Assembly (NCBI RefSeq): GCF_004770045.1
Contig: NZ_RQFO01000011.1
Location: forward strand, 62,001-126,000
Source: Leptospira montravelensis
GTDB taxonomy: Bacteria; Spirochaetota; Leptospiria; Leptospirales; Leptospiraceae
Reading direction: 5' to 3'
Length of the DNA: 64,000 bases
The translations under genes were made by a program, and so were the position numbers. Of the stretch, positions 1 to 9,734 are shown in pieces (position 1 is the first letter of the stretch; each line of letters starts with the position of its first letter). The notes under the pieces are model-generated. The model had not been told where the DNA came from. It saw only the letters and a list, made by a program, of their open reading frames with translations, and ran no database searches.

Positions 1-948
1 ACAGATGAGTTTCGTGCTACTTTACTTTCTCAACCAGAACTTTTATATACTGAGTATGCAGATAATAGAATTTATAATGAATTTATACTTCATAAATCTT
101 GTATTCCTCAAGCAATCGAGTCCGCAAAAAGGACATTTCAAATTAAACATTCTGATTTAGAAATCAGGGTATTAAATCAAATGAATGTGACTCTTCACCT
201 GAATGATGAAAGTCCGAAACGATTGTTAGAAGAAATTGAGGCCCAAAGTCTTTTCCAGTTTCTTCCTTTTTTTACAAGAATTTGGCGGATGATTATGGGG
301 AGTATGATTGTCCATAAGTTTGAAATCCCTCCTATCAAAGCAAGATTGCAACAACAGCTGAACAGAGATTTGGCGAGTCAAAAAGCTAAAAAAATATCAC
401 AAGAAAAAGAGCGATTGGTAAAGGCCCGTCTGAAAGATCGCGAAGAAGCGGAAAAAGATGCCGAAAAAAAATCCAAACAATCGCAACAAGCAGCTAATTC
501 CACTTCAGGATTTAATGGTGGAGAAGAAGAATCTACTGAGCCTGTCAAACAAGGTAGCCCTGAAGAAGAAAAAAAATGGAAAGAGTCCATTGAGGCAATC
601 ATTCGTATTTTAGATGAAGCATGGGAGTTTGGTGTATATCCAGACCGTGAGTATGTGCTTTCGAAATTAAACGGAAAGTTTACTGAAGAAAATTTGATCT
701 TTTTCTTAAAGAAATTTGGTGGAAAGGAAATCTACAGTTTTCCGATTCGAAACCAAAGAGAAAAGTTCCCTTGGCCGATTCTTGTTTCTACGGGTTATCT
801 GAAGAAATATGGTAAAAAACTTTTAGAAAAAGTGACGGCTGAAAGTGAACGCCAACGAAGCGAAAAATTTCCAAACCAAGAGAAATTTGACATTGCGGAA
901 TCGCAATTAGACTTTCTTAATAGAATCTTACCTCGGTTAAAACCTTAA
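1..948 (+). CDS. Hypothetical protein, C-terminal part (5' end outside window)
   Basis: The reading frame is open from base 1, so the gene begins before the window; the first ATG at 181 is internal. About 315 residues are visible. After a hydrophobic, aromatic patch (FLPFFTRIW, encoded near 260-290) comes a highly charged, probably coiled-coil stretch rich in K, E and R (about 390-580), then a more globular end. No catalytic motif is recognised. The order of elements (aromatic patch, charged helix, globular tail) resembles the end of the 607-residue protein at 55279-57102, so the two may be distant paralogues; this is inference. It ends 4 bp before pyruvate kinase, so the two may be cotranscribed. 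Confidence 0.75.
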   Translation, partial: TDEFRATLLSQPELLYTEYADNRIYNEFILHKSCIPQAIESAKRTFQIKHSDLEIRVLNQMNVTLHLNDESPKRLLEEIEAQSLFQFLPFFTRIWRMIMGSMIVHKFEIPPIKARLQQQLNRDLASQKAKKISQEKERLVKARLKDREEAEKDAEKKSKQSQQAANSTSGFNGGEEESTEPVKQGSPEEEKKWKESIEAIIRILDEAWEFGVYPDREYVLSKLNGKFTEENLIFFLKKFGGKEIYSFPIRNQREKFPWPILVSTGYLKKYGKKLLEKVTAESERQRSEKFPNQEKFDIAESQLDFLNRILPRLKP

Positions 949-952
949 AATT

Positions 953-2386
953 ATGCCTGCTATTGAACAACTAAGAGCTCGAAAAACAAAAATCGTTTGC
1001 ACCATTGGTCCTGCGACTGCCTCCAAAGAAATGATCCGAAGTTTAGCTTTGGCAGGAATGAATATCGCAAGAATCAATATGAGTCATGGCGACCATGAAT
1101 TTCATAGAAAGATCATTCGAATTATTAAGTCTTTAAACAAAGATGAATTACATAAACATCCAATTTCCATCCTGCTTGATACACAAGGACCAGAAATTCG
1201 AACGGGAGATGTTCAAAATGACCTTCACTTAAAAGTGGGTGAGACATTTACTTTTCATATCATTCCTGGAATGGAAGCAGAGGCACAAAGTGTTTTTGTA
1301 AATTATCGTGATATTGTAAAAGATTTAAAAGTAGGTGATAAAGTCACTGTTGACAACGGTCTCATCAATCTTGCTGTACAAGAGATTCGAGAAAATGAAC
1401 TCGTTTGTACCGTGTTAGATGGTGGAAAGCTAGGGTCAAGAAAACATATCAATCTACCTGGAATTCGTGTTAATTTGCCTTCTATAACTCCAAAAGATTT
1501 AAAAGACATTATATTTGGATTAGAAGAAGATATTGATTTTGTGGCTTTGTCATTTGTTCGTTCCCAGGAAGACGTAATACAATTACGTGGGATCATAGAT
1601 GAAAAAAATCACCATGCACAAATCATTGCAAAAATTGAAGACCAAGAAGGTTTAAAAAACCTTGATGCCATTATCCGCGAATCTGATGGGATTATGGTGG
1701 CCCGTGGGGATTTGGGTGTGGAAATTGAAATCGAAGAACTCCCGATTGTTCAAAGACGGATCATCAAACGTTGCCAAGAAGAAGGGAAACGTGTCATCGT
1801 TGCTACTCACTTATTAGAGTCGATGATTCAGAATCCTTCTCCTACAAGGGCAGAAGTCACTGACGTTGCCAATGCTGTGTATGAAGAGGCTGATGCAATT
1901 ATGTTGTCAGGTGAAACTGCAATGGGAAAATTCCCTGTGCGTTGCGTGGAGATGTTAGATAAAATTGCACGCCGTATGGAGCTTTCGATTAACCTCGGTC
2001 TTGCGGCCCAAAGAAAACCTAAAGACCAAAAAGAAGAGATGGCGCGTTCTGCAGCAAATTTAGCTGATTCCATGCAAGCCCATGCCATAATTGCCATCAC
2101 TCGACGCGGCATCACAGCAAACAATTTAGCGTCATTTCATCCGAAATATCCAATTGTACATGCATTTACAAATATGACCTCTGTTAGGCGAAAACTTTGG
2201 CTGACAAGAGGTGTAATTCCTTATCGAGTCGATTTTTCTTCTGATCCAGAAAAAACCATTAAACTTGCCATCCAAACTCTTGTGAATAATGGATACCTGC
2301 AAATGGGAGAAAAGGTGGTCATCCTTTCCGATATCATTGCAGGGGAAGACAGAGTCGAAACCATCCAAGTCCGCGAAGTTAAATAA
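953..2386 (+). CDS. pyk: Pyruvate kinase
   Basis: Cytoplasmic glycolytic enzyme converting phosphoenolpyruvate and ADP to pyruvate and ATP. The 477-residue length is typical. Visible signatures are the N-terminal [11 protein letters not shown] strand with [10 protein letters not shown], the substrate and metal region AKIEDQEG followed by [11 protein letters not shown], and the [23 protein letters not shown] block with [12 protein letters not shown]. The usual ATQMLESM reads ATHLLESM here, a conservative variant. The C-terminal regulatory domain is present. The start lies 4 bp after the preceding stop with no strong ribosome binding site, suggesting translational coupling. The Omp85-type gene follows 10 bp downstream. 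Confidence 0.97.
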   Translation: MPAIEQLRARKTKIVCTIGPATASKEMIRSLALAGMNIARINMSHGDHEFHRKIIRIIKSLNKDELHKHPISILLDTQGPEIRTGDVQNDLHLKVGETFTFHIIPGMEAEAQSVFVNYRDIVKDLKVGDKVTVDNGLINLAVQEIRENELVCTVLDGGKLGSRKHINLPGIRVNLPSITPKDLKDIIFGLEEDIDFVALSFVRSQEDVIQLRGIIDEKNHHAQIIAKIEDQEGLKNLDAIIRESDGIMVARGDLGVEIEIEELPIVQRRIIKRCQEEGKRVIVATHLLESMIQNPSPTRAEVTDVANAVYEEADAIMLSGETAMGKFPVRCVEMLDKIARRMELSINLGLAAQRKPKDQKEEMARSAANLADSMQAHAIIAITRRGITANNLASFHPKYPIVHAFTNMTSVRRKLWLTRGVIPYRVDFSSDPEKTIKLAIQTLVNNGYLQMGEKVVILSDIIAGEDRVETIQVREVK

Positions 2387-2396
2387 CCTAACTCCA

Positions 2397-3818
2397 ATGG
2401 TTTTCCGGAATCTGATTTCTGTGTTGGTAGTAATATCAACATGGATTTCCGGTACCTTACTTGCAGAAGAAAGAAAATCCGATGTTCCCGAATGGTTAGG
2501 TGAGTTTAAGAAATTAGACGAGAAAGAACTAACCAATAAAAAAGAAGGTTGGTATGCGACGGGTCTTCCTTTGTTTGGAAATGATGCCGTAAATGGATCA
2601 GGCCTCGGAATCCTTGCCAATATCTTTTATAACGGAACCAAATCTGATTCTTCCTTTAAGTATACTCCTTACGAACATTTGTTCAATGTAGGTGTATACC
2701 GAACAAACAGAGGGACACAAAATAATTATCTTGCTTGGGATGCGCCGTATTTTGCCGATACAGCCTACCGACTTAGGGCATACGTCGGACATGATGCCAG
2801 TTTTTATAATCAGTATTTTGGTGTGGGAACTGAAAGTTTACAGCCTCTGTATTTCAAAGATCGTAACGCCGATGGCAGTCGGATCACTCGAAACGCTACC
2901 TATTCTGATTTTGAAAATGCAAATTCTTATGCACGTAACCGTGGGCCGGGGAAAGAGTTTACCTCAAACCAACATTATCATGATTACCAATTTGAAACTA
3001 CCTATGGACAATTTGCAGCAGACAAAACGATATTTCAAGTTTTCAGGGTATGGGGAGGGGTGGAGTTTTCGAAAAATTCTGTTAGGCGGTATGACGGAAC
3101 TTCCACTGAAGCGCGGGAACCATTAACCAATGTGAAAGTTCCTGCCATTGAAGATAGTTCGAAACTCACTGAGGATGCAAGTGCTGGAAAAATCATAGGT
3201 TTACAAGGTGGAAATTTAAACTATGTTCGTGCTGGGATTGCTTATGATACAAGAGATTATGAGCCCGATCCCGATCGTGGTTGGCTCATTGAATACAATA
3301 TCAATAAAGCAGAAAGAACCATTGGATCTGATTTTAATTATTTAAGACATTTCGCACAAGTGAAGAATTTTTACCAACCCTTCCCGAAACTTTTTGAAGA
3401 GTTTGTCATCGCGCAACGTGCGGCACTTACAAAAATTGAAGGAGAGGTTCCATTTTTTGAATATCGTTATCTTTTTTCCATTGATGGCCCGTTTGGTGCA
3501 CTGGGTGGGCAAAACACACTCCGTGGGTATAGACAAGAACGTTTTTTTGGACCAGTGATTGGATTTTATAATATAGAATTACGATATCGGGTAGGAAGTT
3601 TTTCGTTTTGGGACCAATTTTTTCAATTGAGTATTGTCCCATTTTATGATGTGGGCCGTGTTTGGGACAAACTTCGAGATGTGAATGCAGTAGGCTACAA
3701 ACATGCACGTGGATTGGGATTACGGCTGATTTGGGACCAAGCAACCGTAATCCTATTTGACTACGCTTATTCCAGAGAAGACCAATTGTTTTACTTAGAC
3801 ATTGGTCATACATTTTAA
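2397..3818 (+). CDS. Omp85/BamA-superfamily outer-membrane barrel protein without POTRA domains
   Basis: About 473 residues. The frame is open further upstream inside pyk, but the ATG at 2397 gives a proper signal peptide (MVFRNLIS, hydrophobic core, cleavage near LLA-EE), so this start was chosen. The rest alternates in beta-barrel fashion. Near the C-terminus is NTLRGYRQERFFG, which matches the conserved RGY/RGF loop-6 motif of Omp85 barrels, then SIVPFYDVGRVW and a terminal aromatic residue (GHTF). No POTRA repeats are visible before the barrel, as in the compact surface-antigen (D15-like) subset. Its substrate is unknown. It starts 10 bp after pyk, but a metabolic link is not implied. Confidence 0.82.
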   Translation: MVFRNLISVLVVISTWISGTLLAEERKSDVPEWLGEFKKLDEKELTNKKEGWYATGLPLFGNDAVNGSGLGILANIFYNGTKSDSSFKYTPYEHLFNVGVYRTNRGTQNNYLAWDAPYFADTAYRLRAYVGHDASFYNQYFGVGTESLQPLYFKDRNADGSRITRNATYSDFENANSYARNRGPGKEFTSNQHYHDYQFETTYGQFAADKTIFQVFRVWGGVEFSKNSVRRYDGTSTEAREPLTNVKVPAIEDSSKLTEDASAGKIIGLQGGNLNYVRAGIAYDTRDYEPDPDRGWLIEYNINKAERTIGSDFNYLRHFAQVKNFYQPFPKLFEEFVIAQRAALTKIEGEVPFFEYRYLFSIDGPFGALGGQNTLRGYRQERFFGPVIGFYNIELRYRVGSFSFWDQFFQLSIVPFYDVGRVWDKLRDVNAVGYKHARGLGLRLIWDQATVILFDYAYSREDQLFYLDIGHTF

Positions 3819-3833
3819 AAGCTAGTGACCAAT

Positions 3834-4136
3834 TTAATTGAATCTATCTTTACGGATAACTTCAACATCATTCATAAAAATCACCATCGGGTATTTATCG
3901 ATGTATTTCTCTGCAATAATTTCAAAAATTTTTTTTGCTTTTGTTTCCGAAACCAAAGATTCCAATCGAATATTTTTTCCTTCCCAAGACGTTAGGTGTT
4001 TCTGATTAATACCTTCGCCGATTGCATCGCTTATAGTATAACCTTTAACTGCTACAGATTTTAGGTCCATAACTAGTCTATCTTGAATTGCTTCATCTGC
4101 GATAATCGTAATCAATTTTGCTTTTTCTAATTTCAT
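3834..4136 (-). CDS. PII-like signalling protein, SbtB type
   Basis: A 100-residue protein. The start at 4136 (MKLEKAKLITII) is chosen over longer upstream starts because it lies just 1 bp after the sbtA stop and matches the PII fold N-terminus. The middle VKGYTISDAIGEG resembles the PII segment leading into the T-loop, and the C-terminal half (YPMVIFMNDVEVIR) fits the last ferredoxin-like strand. In cyanobacteria SbtB binds adenylyl nucleotides and controls SbtA; position directly behind sbtA supports the same role here. No canonical GlnB uridylylation tyrosine context is seen. Confidence 0.8.
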   Translation of the reverse strand: MKLEKAKLITIIADEAIQDRLVMDLKSVAVKGYTISDAIGEGINQKHLTSWEGKNIRLESLVSETKAKKIFEIIAEKYIDKYPMVIFMNDVEVIRKDRFN

Positions 4137-4137
4137 A

Positions 4138-5115
4138 TTAAACTCCGTAAAGATACTTGGAGACCGCAAGATAGAGTGGTAATCCAATTGATAAATTGAA
4201 AGGGAAGGTGATCGCAAGAGAAGACGTTAGGTATACGGCAGGACTTGCTTCAGGAATAGCGATCCGAATGGCGGCAGGTGCGGCAATGTATGAGGCACTA
4301 GCGCTAAGCGTTGCCAGGATGGTGGCTCCACCCATCGAAAGGCCTACCGTTTTACCTAAAATTAAACCGACCATCCCGTTACAAATGGGGAAAAGAATCC
4401 CAAAGGCAATTAGGAATACTCCGGCTTTTTTTAAGTCAGTAATTCTACGACCTGTGACAATACCAACTTCCAGTAAGAATAGAATCAACATCCCTCTGAA
4501 AGGAACTTCAAATAAAGGGGCAAATTGTTCGTGCCCTTTTTTACCTGAAATCATACCGATGATTAGGCCACCAATCAAAAGTAAGGTGCCTTTCCCTGTA
4601 AATAGTTCGTGTGCCACTTTTTTCCAGGACATACTTTCTTTTTCTTTTGAGGAATTGATTTTGAGTATAAAGAGTGCCACTATAATTGCCGGTATTTCCA
4701 TAATGGCTAACATACTTGGCATATAACCTTCATAAGGAATATGTAACGATTCCAAAAATGCAAGTGCTTCACTAAAAGTTACTGCTGACACCGAGCCATA
4801 ATGTGCTGATAACGCAGCTGCATTTTCTTTATCATACCCACCCAATTTGGTGAGTATGTAATATGCTATGATTGGAATTGATATACAAAGAGTTAAAGCA
4901 GCTATGGCAGGTTTGAAAAATTCCTCAATAGTTGTGCTGTTTAGTTTGACCCCTCCTTTTAGTCCAATGGCAAAGAGTAAGTAAATTGTGATTCCCGTAT
5001 ACATCCCATCGGGAAATTTTAGATCGCTTTTCACAAGTGTGGCGAAGATTCCTAATAAAAAGGCGAGGAACATCGGTGTTTGGAGATTGGCAATTAGAGA
5101 ATTGAGTATTTCCAT
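4138..5115 (-). CDS. sbtA: Sodium-dependent bicarbonate transporter, SbtA family
   Basis: A 325-residue inner-membrane protein with about ten hydrophobic segments in two similar halves. The segment GGYDKENAAALSAHYGSVSAVTF is nearly diagnostic for the SbtA (DUF897) family; its counterpart in the second half is LSMGGATILATLSASASYIAAPAA. SbtA imports bicarbonate together with sodium. It sits between an exported carbonic anhydrase (8 bp upstream) and an SbtB-like PII protein (1 bp downstream), so the three genes are one operon for acquiring inorganic carbon. Confidence 0.9.
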   Translation of the reverse strand: MEILNSLIANLQTPMFLAFLLGIFATLVKSDLKFPDGMYTGITIYLLFAIGLKGGVKLNSTTIEEFFKPAIAALTLCISIPIIAYYILTKLGGYDKENAAALSAHYGSVSAVTFSEALAFLESLHIPYEGYMPSMLAIMEIPAIIVALFILKINSSKEKESMSWKKVAHELFTGKGTLLLIGGLIIGMISGKKGHEQFAPLFEVPFRGMLILFLLEVGIVTGRRITDLKKAGVFLIAFGILFPICNGMVGLILGKTVGLSMGGATILATLSASASYIAAPAAIRIAIPEASPAVYLTSSLAITFPFNLSIGLPLYLAVSKYLYGV

Positions 5116-5123
5116 TGGAGTAC

Positions 5124-5804
5124 CTATTTTGTGATAGAAAGAATATAATCTTCATCTAAAAAACTTACTTTTCCTGTTTCCAAATCATAAACAGCTCCAA
5201 CAATTAAGAGTTTTCCACTGTTGTATTGTTTGGAAAGAATCGGATCAAGTTTTCTAAGAGAGGTAACTTGTAAGGCAACGTTTGCTTTTACTGCATTTTG
5301 TAACCAATCACCTTCTAAGTGTTTTGTTTTTTCTGCAGCAGGTTTGATTGCATTTGTCAGAGTGATGATATGGCCTGGTACTTCATTTGATTTGCAAGCC
5401 GCGTCTACAGCACCACACTTGGAATGACCTAAAACTACCACTAAGTTCACACCGAGGACAGCCACAGAAAATTCGATAGATCCCCAAGATGCATAAGTGG
5501 AGACTTGGCCTGCTGTTCTTATGATGAATAAATCACCGAGTCCTTGATCGAATACAATTTCGTTTGGCACTCTGGAATCGGAACATCCAATGATGGTCGC
5601 AAACGGAAATTGTTTTTTAGAAACTTCTCGAATTCTTTCTGGGGACTGGTTGGGGCGTTTTGCTTTTCCTTCGGTGAATCGGTTGTTCCCATCGATTAAC
5701 CTTTGTAAGGCAACATCTGCCGGAACACCGGTTGCACTTTCTGCAAAGAGATTGGAAGAAAGTGTCCAAAAAACAAAACACAAAATCCACTGGTAACTTT
5801 TCAT
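5124..5804 (-). CDS. Exported beta-class carbonic anhydrase
   Basis: Interconverts CO2 and bicarbonate using zinc. The start at 5804 (MKSYQWILCF) is preceded by AGGAG with 7-bp spacing and gives a signal peptide ending near LFA-ES, so the enzyme is predicted periplasmic. Zinc ligands and the catalytic dyad are intact: C74 in IIGCSDSRVP with D76 and R78, and H127 and C130 in GHSKCGA. Length 226 residues is normal for the family. It is the first gene of the sbtA operon: periplasmic hydration of CO2 would feed SbtA with bicarbonate (inference). Confidence 0.93.
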   Translation of the reverse strand: MKSYQWILCFVFWTLSSNLFAESATGVPADVALQRLIDGNNRFTEGKAKRPNQSPERIREVSKKQFPFATIIGCSDSRVPNEIVFDQGLGDLFIIRTAGQVSTYASWGSIEFSVAVLGVNLVVVLGHSKCGAVDAACKSNEVPGHIITLTNAIKPAAEKTKHLEGDWLQNAVKANVALQVTSLRKLDPILSKQYNSGKLLIVGAVYDLETGKVSFLDEDYILSITK

Positions 5805-5959
5805 TTTGATTCTCCTTCGATTTTTCCTTTTTTGAAAAAGTCCTACTTTTGCCAAATTAGACTAATAGGAAAAAATATTCACGAAAAAAAATTCGTATAA
5901 AATCGAGAGATACAAAAAATAGTGTGGATTGTTAAAATGAATCGGTAAATCCCTAAGAA

Positions 5960-5987
5960 AAAGGAACCCACTTTCGCAGGTTCCTTT
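5960..5987 (-). terminator. Rho-independent terminator of the pirin gene
   Basis: A perfect 9-bp inverted repeat AAAGGAACC/GGTTCCTTT with a 10-base loop lies 15 bp beyond the pirin stop. Read on the minus strand it is followed by a T-rich run, as expected for the end of the pirin transcript before the carbonic anhydrase promoter region. Confidence 0.8.
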
Positions 5988-6001
5988 GATCCGAGTGTTT
6001 C

Positions 6002-6739
6002 TTACTTCATCGGAACTTCAATGACGAGAAGTTCCGATTTTACTTCAGCTTGGAATTTGTATGTATCGTTTCCCCAGTATCCAACTGCATCTCTACGTTC
6101 CAAGAGTGTATCTTCGACTTTTAGTTTACCACTAATCACAAACGCAAAGATACCTTGGCCAGGAGAATGGACGGCATAAGAAAGTTCCTTCCCGGGATCT
6201 AAAGTAGCCAAAGAAAAATATGCGTCTTGGTTGATCCAAACGGCATCCTCATCAACGGGGGAAACAACGGTTTGGAATTTGTTGATTCGACCCGCTTCCG
6301 AGAAGGTTTTTTGGGCATAACGTGGTTCGATTCCAGCTACTTTGGGAAGAATCCATATTTGCAAAAAATTGACTTTTTTCTCGTTACTATGGTTGAACTC
6401 CGAGTGAAGGATGCCGGAACCCGCAGACATAATTTGTACGTCCCCAGTGCGAATGATACCATTCGTACCTGTACTATCTTTGTGAGCAAGCTCACCAAAT
6501 AAGGGAATAGAAACGATTTCCATATTTTGGTGTGGGTGAGTACCAAAACCCATACTTGGTTCGACTATGTCATCGTTCAGTACGCGAAGTGCGCCAAAGT
6601 TTGTTTTTTCAGGATGGTACCAATGGCCAAAGCTAAAGGAGTGATGGCTATCCAACCATCCGAAATTAACGTGTCCACGCTCCGATGCAGGATGGAGTTT
6701 TTTATGTACGGAATTGTGATCGGTATTTAATGCTTCCAT
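6002..6739 (-). CDS. Pirin family protein (YhhW-like bicupin)
   Basis: A 245-residue two-cupin protein. The N-terminal HHSFSFG and the metal-binding pattern H68-x-H70 in GTHPHQNMEIVS, then H112 and E114 in GILHSEFNHS, are the pirin signature. Some members (E. coli YhhW) oxidise quercetin; others act in stress responses, so the substrate here is undecided. It is monocistronic, ends at a clear terminator (5960-5987), and carries an 18-bp perfect palindrome 7 bp before its start codon, implying control by a dimeric repressor. Confidence 0.92.
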   Translation of the reverse strand: MEALNTDHNSVHKKLHPASERGHVNFGWLDSHHSFSFGHWYHPEKTNFGALRVLNDDIVEPSMGFGTHPHQNMEIVSIPLFGELAHKDSTGTNGIIRTGDVQIMSAGSGILHSEFNHSNEKKVNFLQIWILPKVAGIEPRYAQKTFSEAGRINKFQTVVSPVDEDAVWINQDAYFSLATLDPGKELSYAVHSPGQGIFAFVISGKLKVEDTLLERRDAVGYWGNDTYKFQAEVKSELLVIEVPMK

Positions 6740-6745
6740 ATTGAA

Positions 6746-6763
6746 TAGTTTAATATTAAACTA
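6746..6763. promoter_or_regulatory. Candidate operator: 18-bp perfect palindrome before pirin
   Basis: TAGTTTAATATTAAACTA is its own reverse complement. It lies 7 bp upstream of the pirin start codon, where a bound dimer would block transcription or translation initiation. The AT-rich TTTAATATTAAA core is the kind bound by MarR- or HxlR-type winged-helix regulators, but no such gene is adjacent. Confidence 0.6.
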
Positions 6764-6846
6764 TATTTAGTCAACAGAGTTTTGTTTTCAGAAAGCAAAA
6801 AAAGAAAATCACTTCCCTTTCACTTTCCCTTCCCAATCATCATCCT

Positions 6847-8427
6847 ATGTCGAGAACTAGTTTAGAATCTATAAAAACAAAAAAGACCTGGGTAGAATTA
6901 GGACCTGTGTATGTGAATCGAGTCAGGTTTCTTTTGGCTGGATTCTATATCATCGCTACTCTTGGATCATTTAAAACATCTACTACATTGCAAACCATGA
7001 GTTATTTGGTCGGAATTACTTGTATGTTTTTATATGGAGGGCTGCAGGCTTATCTTTTTAAAAAGGAAAGGTTAAATGCTTTTTTCCCTAAGTTACTCAT
7101 AATTTTGGACATCTCTGTTTTATTTGCAGTCACTGCCTCTGGGCTTATGGGAGGAAGTACGGTTGCTGCGGATTTAATTAAGTCACCAACCTTATATGCG
7201 TTATACTACTTTTATGTAGTATATTCTGCATTTTTATTTTCTAAACGAACACTTCTGATGAGTACATATTATTCTGCATTTTGTTTGATTCTTATTCTTG
7301 TGATTGGTTTTGGGCAAGGGGTTGAATTTAAAGAAGCAGAAGATCTTCAAAGTCAAAAAGGAACCGTTGCTATCTCGAATGAAGTTTTTAAAATCCTCTT
7401 TTTGATTTGTTTTGGATATTTAACCTCTGCCGTTCTCAATTTATTAAACGAAATTAAAAACGAATCAGAAGAAAGACAAAAAATAGCAGAAACGGAAAGA
7501 ACGACAGCAGACAACTTAAACCGTGATTTGGTAAAAATTGGTTCTGAATTATTTAAAACTTTAAAATCAATTCGTGAAATAGCTACAGATTTTAATTTTC
7601 AAATAGAATCTCAAGATAAGTCCATTCATGAGTTGACAGATTTCGTTTCTTCCTTTTCCGAGAGTATTCAATCCTCGGTGGACAATATTGGAAAACAACA
7701 CAACCAAATTACATTGTTAAATCACAAGTCGGATACTCTCAAACAAAGTATTTCGGAAATTGGGGTCGTGGTGGAAGAGTTGAATTCGAATATGAGTGAC
7801 TTCCAAGAAAGAAGTAATGTCCTTTCAGGAACCGTCAAAAATTTAGAGGAAAGGCTTAGATCTGTCAATGAATCTCAAAAAGAAGTGAGCGAAGTAAATG
7901 ATATCATGGCAGAAATTGCAGATAGAACCAACTTACTGGCGCTCAATGCCTCTATTGAAGCCGCAAGAGCGGGAGAACATGGTCGAGGATTTGCAGTAGT
8001 CGCACAAGAAGTAGCAAAATTAGCAGAAAATTCGAATGAAAATGCTACTAAAATTAAAAAAATCATTACAAATTCAAATAGGTTTATTCAGGAAGGGACT
8101 GAACTTGCTTCTGTTTCTCTAAAACAAACAGAAACACTTCAATCTAAGTATGAACTGTTGAGTGGGGTGATACGAACAGCAACGAATAAAATCAGTTCCC
8201 AAAAAAACATAAATAATGAAGTACTTGAATCATTGGATTTAATTGAATCGATTTCAAAACAACTAGATATGGAATCAAAAGTTTTAAATCGAGATAAAGA
8301 TCAGATGATTACAGTTGTGCAAAAAATGGAAGAAATCAACAGAGAAGTTGTGATTAATGCTAGAAAAGTAGGTGAGAATACTCTAAGTTTGGAAAAACAA
8401 GCCGAAGATTTGGCAGTTCACCGCTAA
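6847..8427 (+). CDS. Methyl-accepting chemotaxis protein with polytopic membrane N-terminus
   Basis: 526 residues. The first about 210 contain five or six hydrophobic segments and almost no periplasmic domain, unlike classical receptors; there is no HAMP domain. A coiled coil follows, and residues about 350-400 carry the MCP signalling hairpin tip ([33 protein letters not shown], of which the [15 protein letters not shown] core is diagnostic). It should couple to CheA and CheW in the cytoplasm; a membrane-embedded or intracellular stimulus is likely. Its stop is 5 bp before the caspase-like gene, so it heads the following operon. Confidence 0.93.
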   Translation: MSRTSLESIKTKKTWVELGPVYVNRVRFLLAGFYIIATLGSFKTSTTLQTMSYLVGITCMFLYGGLQAYLFKKERLNAFFPKLLIILDISVLFAVTASGLMGGSTVAADLIKSPTLYALYYFYVVYSAFLFSKRTLLMSTYYSAFCLILILVIGFGQGVEFKEAEDLQSQKGTVAISNEVFKILFLICFGYLTSAVLNLLNEIKNESEERQKIAETERTTADNLNRDLVKIGSELFKTLKSIREIATDFNFQIESQDKSIHELTDFVSSFSESIQSSVDNIGKQHNQITLLNHKSDTLKQSISEIGVVVEELNSNMSDFQERSNVLSGTVKNLEERLRSVNESQKEVSEVNDIMAEIADRTNLLALNASIEAARAGEHGRGFAVVAQEVAKLAENSNENATKIKKIITNSNRFIQEGTELASVSLKQTETLQSKYELLSGVIRTATNKISSQKNINNEVLESLDLIESISKQLDMESKVLNRDKDQMITVVQKMEEINREVVINARKVGENTLSLEKQAEDLAVHR

Positions 8428-8432
8428 TATTG

Positions 8433-9734
8433 ATGAAGTCAAAGATTCTAATATTCTTATTTATTACTGCACCAACAATGATTGCGGCAGATCCTGGGCC
8501 CAAACGATTCGGATTTATTGTTGGTGTGAGTGAATATAAAAATTTGACACTCGGCGATTTGAAAACGGCTAAAAACGATGCTTTAGGCATGACTAAAATT
8601 TTGTTCAGTTACGGTTCTTATAATCGTATCCAGACGTTGGTTCAGGAAGGTTCGGCAAATTCAACTCCTACAAAATATAATATTTTGTCTAATTTTGAAG
8701 CCATGTTAGAGGAAACAAACCCCGATGATTTATTGGTGTTTTATTTTTCAGGGCATGGGGTTGTTGATTACAATGACCGGGTCTATTTACTTCCAGAAGA
8801 CGCTAATCCATCAGCTCCATTCGAATCAGGAATTGCAGTAGAACAACTTCTTGAAATGACAAGGAAGTTTAAGATAAAACGAGTTATCTTTTTTATTGAT
8901 GCATGTCGTAATCCAGATGATGGGAAAGGTGAAGAAGGCAGGAAATTTTTAGTGGAAACTGCCTTTCGTGATTCGGAAATCGTATCAGTTTTTTATTCCA
9001 CAAAAGTTGGATACTCTAGTTTTGAAGATCCAAAGTCGGGTTATGGAATCTTTACCAAGTTTCTTATTTATGGATTGGAAGGTAGAGCGGATTCAAACTT
9101 TAACGGAGAAGTTTCGTATTCGGAATTATCAAATTATGTCATTACTTCATTGAAGGAATGGAGTAAAACCAACCAAAAATTACAAAAACCATACACAAAA
9201 GAATATGCGGAGAAATCCGAGGATACTGTTTTAACTTATGCGGTCAATCCTGAGACTTCTTTGACGGACGCCCCGCTGTTTAATCCATACAATCCTACTT
9301 ATGCCTTCCGATCGTTTTTGTTTCCTGGTTGGGGACAGTATGCTCGCGGACAAGAGGATAAAGGTAAAGTATATATGTCTATCTTTACCTTGGGAGTTCT
9401 TTATGCAGGACTTCAATATAAAACTTACATGCAAGATAAATCTAATTACGAGTCAGCCCTAGGTATTCCTCCCAACCCTCGAGTAACGGAAACTGTCACA
9501 TTAAATTACTACTTAATTGAACCATATCGACAGAAGATGGAGTCTTCCCGAGCTCACTTGTCACAAGCCCTCACCGTACTTCTTGTTTTGTGGTCGGCAA
9601 ATGTGTTTGATTTTTATCTGTTGGGACCCAATCCTAAGGAAAAGTCAGGAGTTTTACTCGAGTTTGATTGGGAAAACCAAGGTGTTATGGGAATCGACAG
9701 GGTTGGGAAGTTAGGATATGCGATGCGGTTTTAA
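8433..9734 (+). CDS. Exported caspase-like (peptidase C14) protein with C-terminal membrane domain
   Basis: 433 residues from ATG 8433 (a TTG directly before it is possible). A signal peptide ends near IAA-DP. The caspase fold is seen in FGFIVGVSEYKN, catalytic His108 in FYFSGHGVVD and catalytic Cys158 in VIFFIDACRN, so the His-Cys dyad is intact. From about residue 275 a second part begins with FLFPGWGQYARGQEDKGK, resembling DUF5683-type membrane domains, with two or three hydrophobic helices. Bacterial caspase homologues cleave after basic residues and act in signalling, defence or death; the substrate is unknown. The next gene starts 17 bp before its stop, so translation is coupled to the propeller lipoproteins. 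Confidence 0.88.
   Translation: MKSKILIFLFITAPTMIAADPGPKRFGFIVGVSEYKNLTLGDLKTAKNDALGMTKILFSYGSYNRIQTLVQEGSANSTPTKYNILSNFEAMLEETNPDDLLVFYFSGHGVVDYNDRVYLLPEDANPSAPFESGIAVEQLLEMTRKFKIKRVIFFIDACRNPDDGKGEEGRKFLVETAFRDSEIVSVFYSTKVGYSSFEDPKSGYGIFTKFLIYGLEGRADSNFNGEVSYSELSNYVITSLKEWSKTNQKLQKPYTKEYAEKSEDTVLTYAVNPETSLTDAPLFNPYNPTYAFRSFLFPGWGQYARGQEDKGKVYMSIFTLGVLYAGLQYKTYMQDKSNYESALGIPPNPRVTETVTLNYYLIEPYRQKMESSRAHLSQALTVLLVLWSANVFDFYLLGPNPKEKSGVLLEFDWENQGVMGIDRVGKLGYAMRF

Noticed and set aside
4196..4726. Long open frame on the plus strand opposite sbtA
   Set aside because: It is the antisense of a well-recognised transporter; composition follows the sbtA codons and no family or start signal is seen.
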